Assembly (NCBI GenBank): GCA_012959395.1
Contig: DUDG01000006.1
Location: forward strand, 1-43,174
DNA length: 43,174 nucleotides
Reading direction: 5' to 3'
DNA from: Flavobacteriaceae bacterium
Lineage (GTDB): Bacteria > Bacteroidota > Bacteroidia > Flavobacteriales > Flavobacteriaceae
Made by a program: the position numbers and the translations under genes. Position 1 is the first letter of the stretch, and each line of letters opens with the position of its first letter. Shown here piece after piece: positions 42,946 through 43,174 of this stretch. The notes under the pieces were generated by a model that saw nothing but the letters and a program-made list of their open reading frames with translations, was not told the origin of the DNA and ran no database searches.

Positions 42946-43174
42946 TTAAATTATATAATCTTTCAAAATTGAAAAATTAATATTTGAGTGTGAAGTATGA
43001 TATAAAACTTTTTCATTTTTAAGTAAAATTAATTGAGGGGATTCATGACAAACCGAGTATTTAAAAGCAATTTCATCAGATAAATCTCTCATTTTATTTA
43101 CATCTACATACATAAAATATGAAATATTAACATCTTGATCATAGGCATTTTCAAATCTAAACAAAGTCATCTTG
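42946..43174 (-). CDS. bacillithiol-linked YtxJ-like redox protein (5' partial)
   Basis: The frame is open to the window edge, so the protein starts outside; 76 codons are visible. The segment KMTLFRFENAYDQDV, then YFMYVDVNKMRDLSDEIAFKYSVCHESPQLILLKNEKVLYHTSHSNI, matches the C-terminal half of YtxJ (DUF2847), a monothiol thioredoxin-like protein linked to bacillithiol. HESPQLILLKN is the cis-Pro region. The expected active-site cysteine lies just upstream, outside the window. The first in-window ATG (43170) falls inside the normal family sequence and is not the real start. The 94 bases between it and glyA hold the glyA promoter boxes. Confidence 0.85.
   Translation of the reverse strand, partial: KMTLFRFENAYDQDVNISYFMYVDVNKMRDLSDEIAFKYSVCHESPQLILLKNEKVLYHTSHSNINFSILKDYII

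Noticed and set aside
1-43174. tRNA genes, CRISPR arrays, insertion sequences, integrase or prophage genes
   Set aside because: I looked for cloverleaf ends with CCA-type tails, regular repeats and transposase motifs in the gaps on both strands and saw none.

Overview
The window is about 43 kb of a compact, AT-rich chromosome of a Bacteroidetes bacterium, most likely a marine, genome-reduced Flavobacteriales member. The evidence is: promoter -7 boxes of the TAnnTTTG type and no obvious Shine-Dalgarno sites; lipoproteins with DUF4369-like plus thioredoxin domains; a fused alpha/beta 2-oxoacid dehydrogenase E1; a plant-type glutaminyl cyclase; a bacillithiol-type YtxJ protein; and protein sequences that read as flavobacterial throughout. 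Arginine is coded almost only by AGA/AGG, except in one gene. No tRNA, rRNA, CRISPR array, insertion sequence or prophage was seen. Almost everything is coding and no gene-free stretch exceeds about 130 bases.

Layout. 1-2223: the 3' part of a 2-oxoglutarate/Fe(II) oxygenase coupled to a SUI1/YciH translation factor, then on the minus strand a DUF805-like membrane protein, a possible 34-residue membrane peptide and a YbjQ protein. 2265-5529: divergent repair genes ung and mutS2, then a DCC-motif thiol protein. 5658-8522: aroC and a quinone-type D-lactate dehydrogenase (dld) that looks foreign. 8556-12699: a TlpA-like lipoprotein, a rhomboid protease without a normal start codon, an acyltransferase and glmM. 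12762-20935: ggt, uvrA, a LOG-family protein and a large M1-peptidase-like protein with an apparent outer-membrane barrel. 20942-26834: fused E1, holA, an orphan HsdR_N-type nuclease-like gene, a family 2 glycosyltransferase and an OmpA-like lipoprotein closed by a strong terminator. 26919-33112: DEAD-box RNA helicase, then divergent uvrD-like and recG helicases. 33177-37469: pheT, a DUF2007 protein and a YbiT-like ABC-F ATPase. 37546-43174: a thioredoxin-like lipoprotein without cysteines, an FSA-type transaldolase, an SDR, the SRP RNA gene (ffs), a glutaminyl cyclase, glyA and the end of a ytxJ-like gene.

How it works together. This is mostly housekeeping: DNA repair and replication (ung, mutS2, uvrA, uvrD, recG, holA), translation (SUI1 factor, pheT, ABC-F, SRP RNA, DEAD helicase), envelope building (glmM, acyltransferase, glycosyltransferase, OmpA lipoprotein, barrel protein) and central metabolism (aroC, E1, glyA, transaldolase, dld).

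No wholly new multi-gene system is evident. The most interesting signals are: a horizontally acquired dld followed, in frame after its stop, by what reads as the C-terminal tail of a different FAD-linked oxidase, suggesting replacement of a native gene; a rhomboid gene whose conserved N-terminus lacks any ATG/GTG/TTG; a metal-ligand-less M1-like domain carrying a tandem duplication and joined to a barrel; and five convergent gene pairs that end on one shared TTAA serving as stop codon for both strands.
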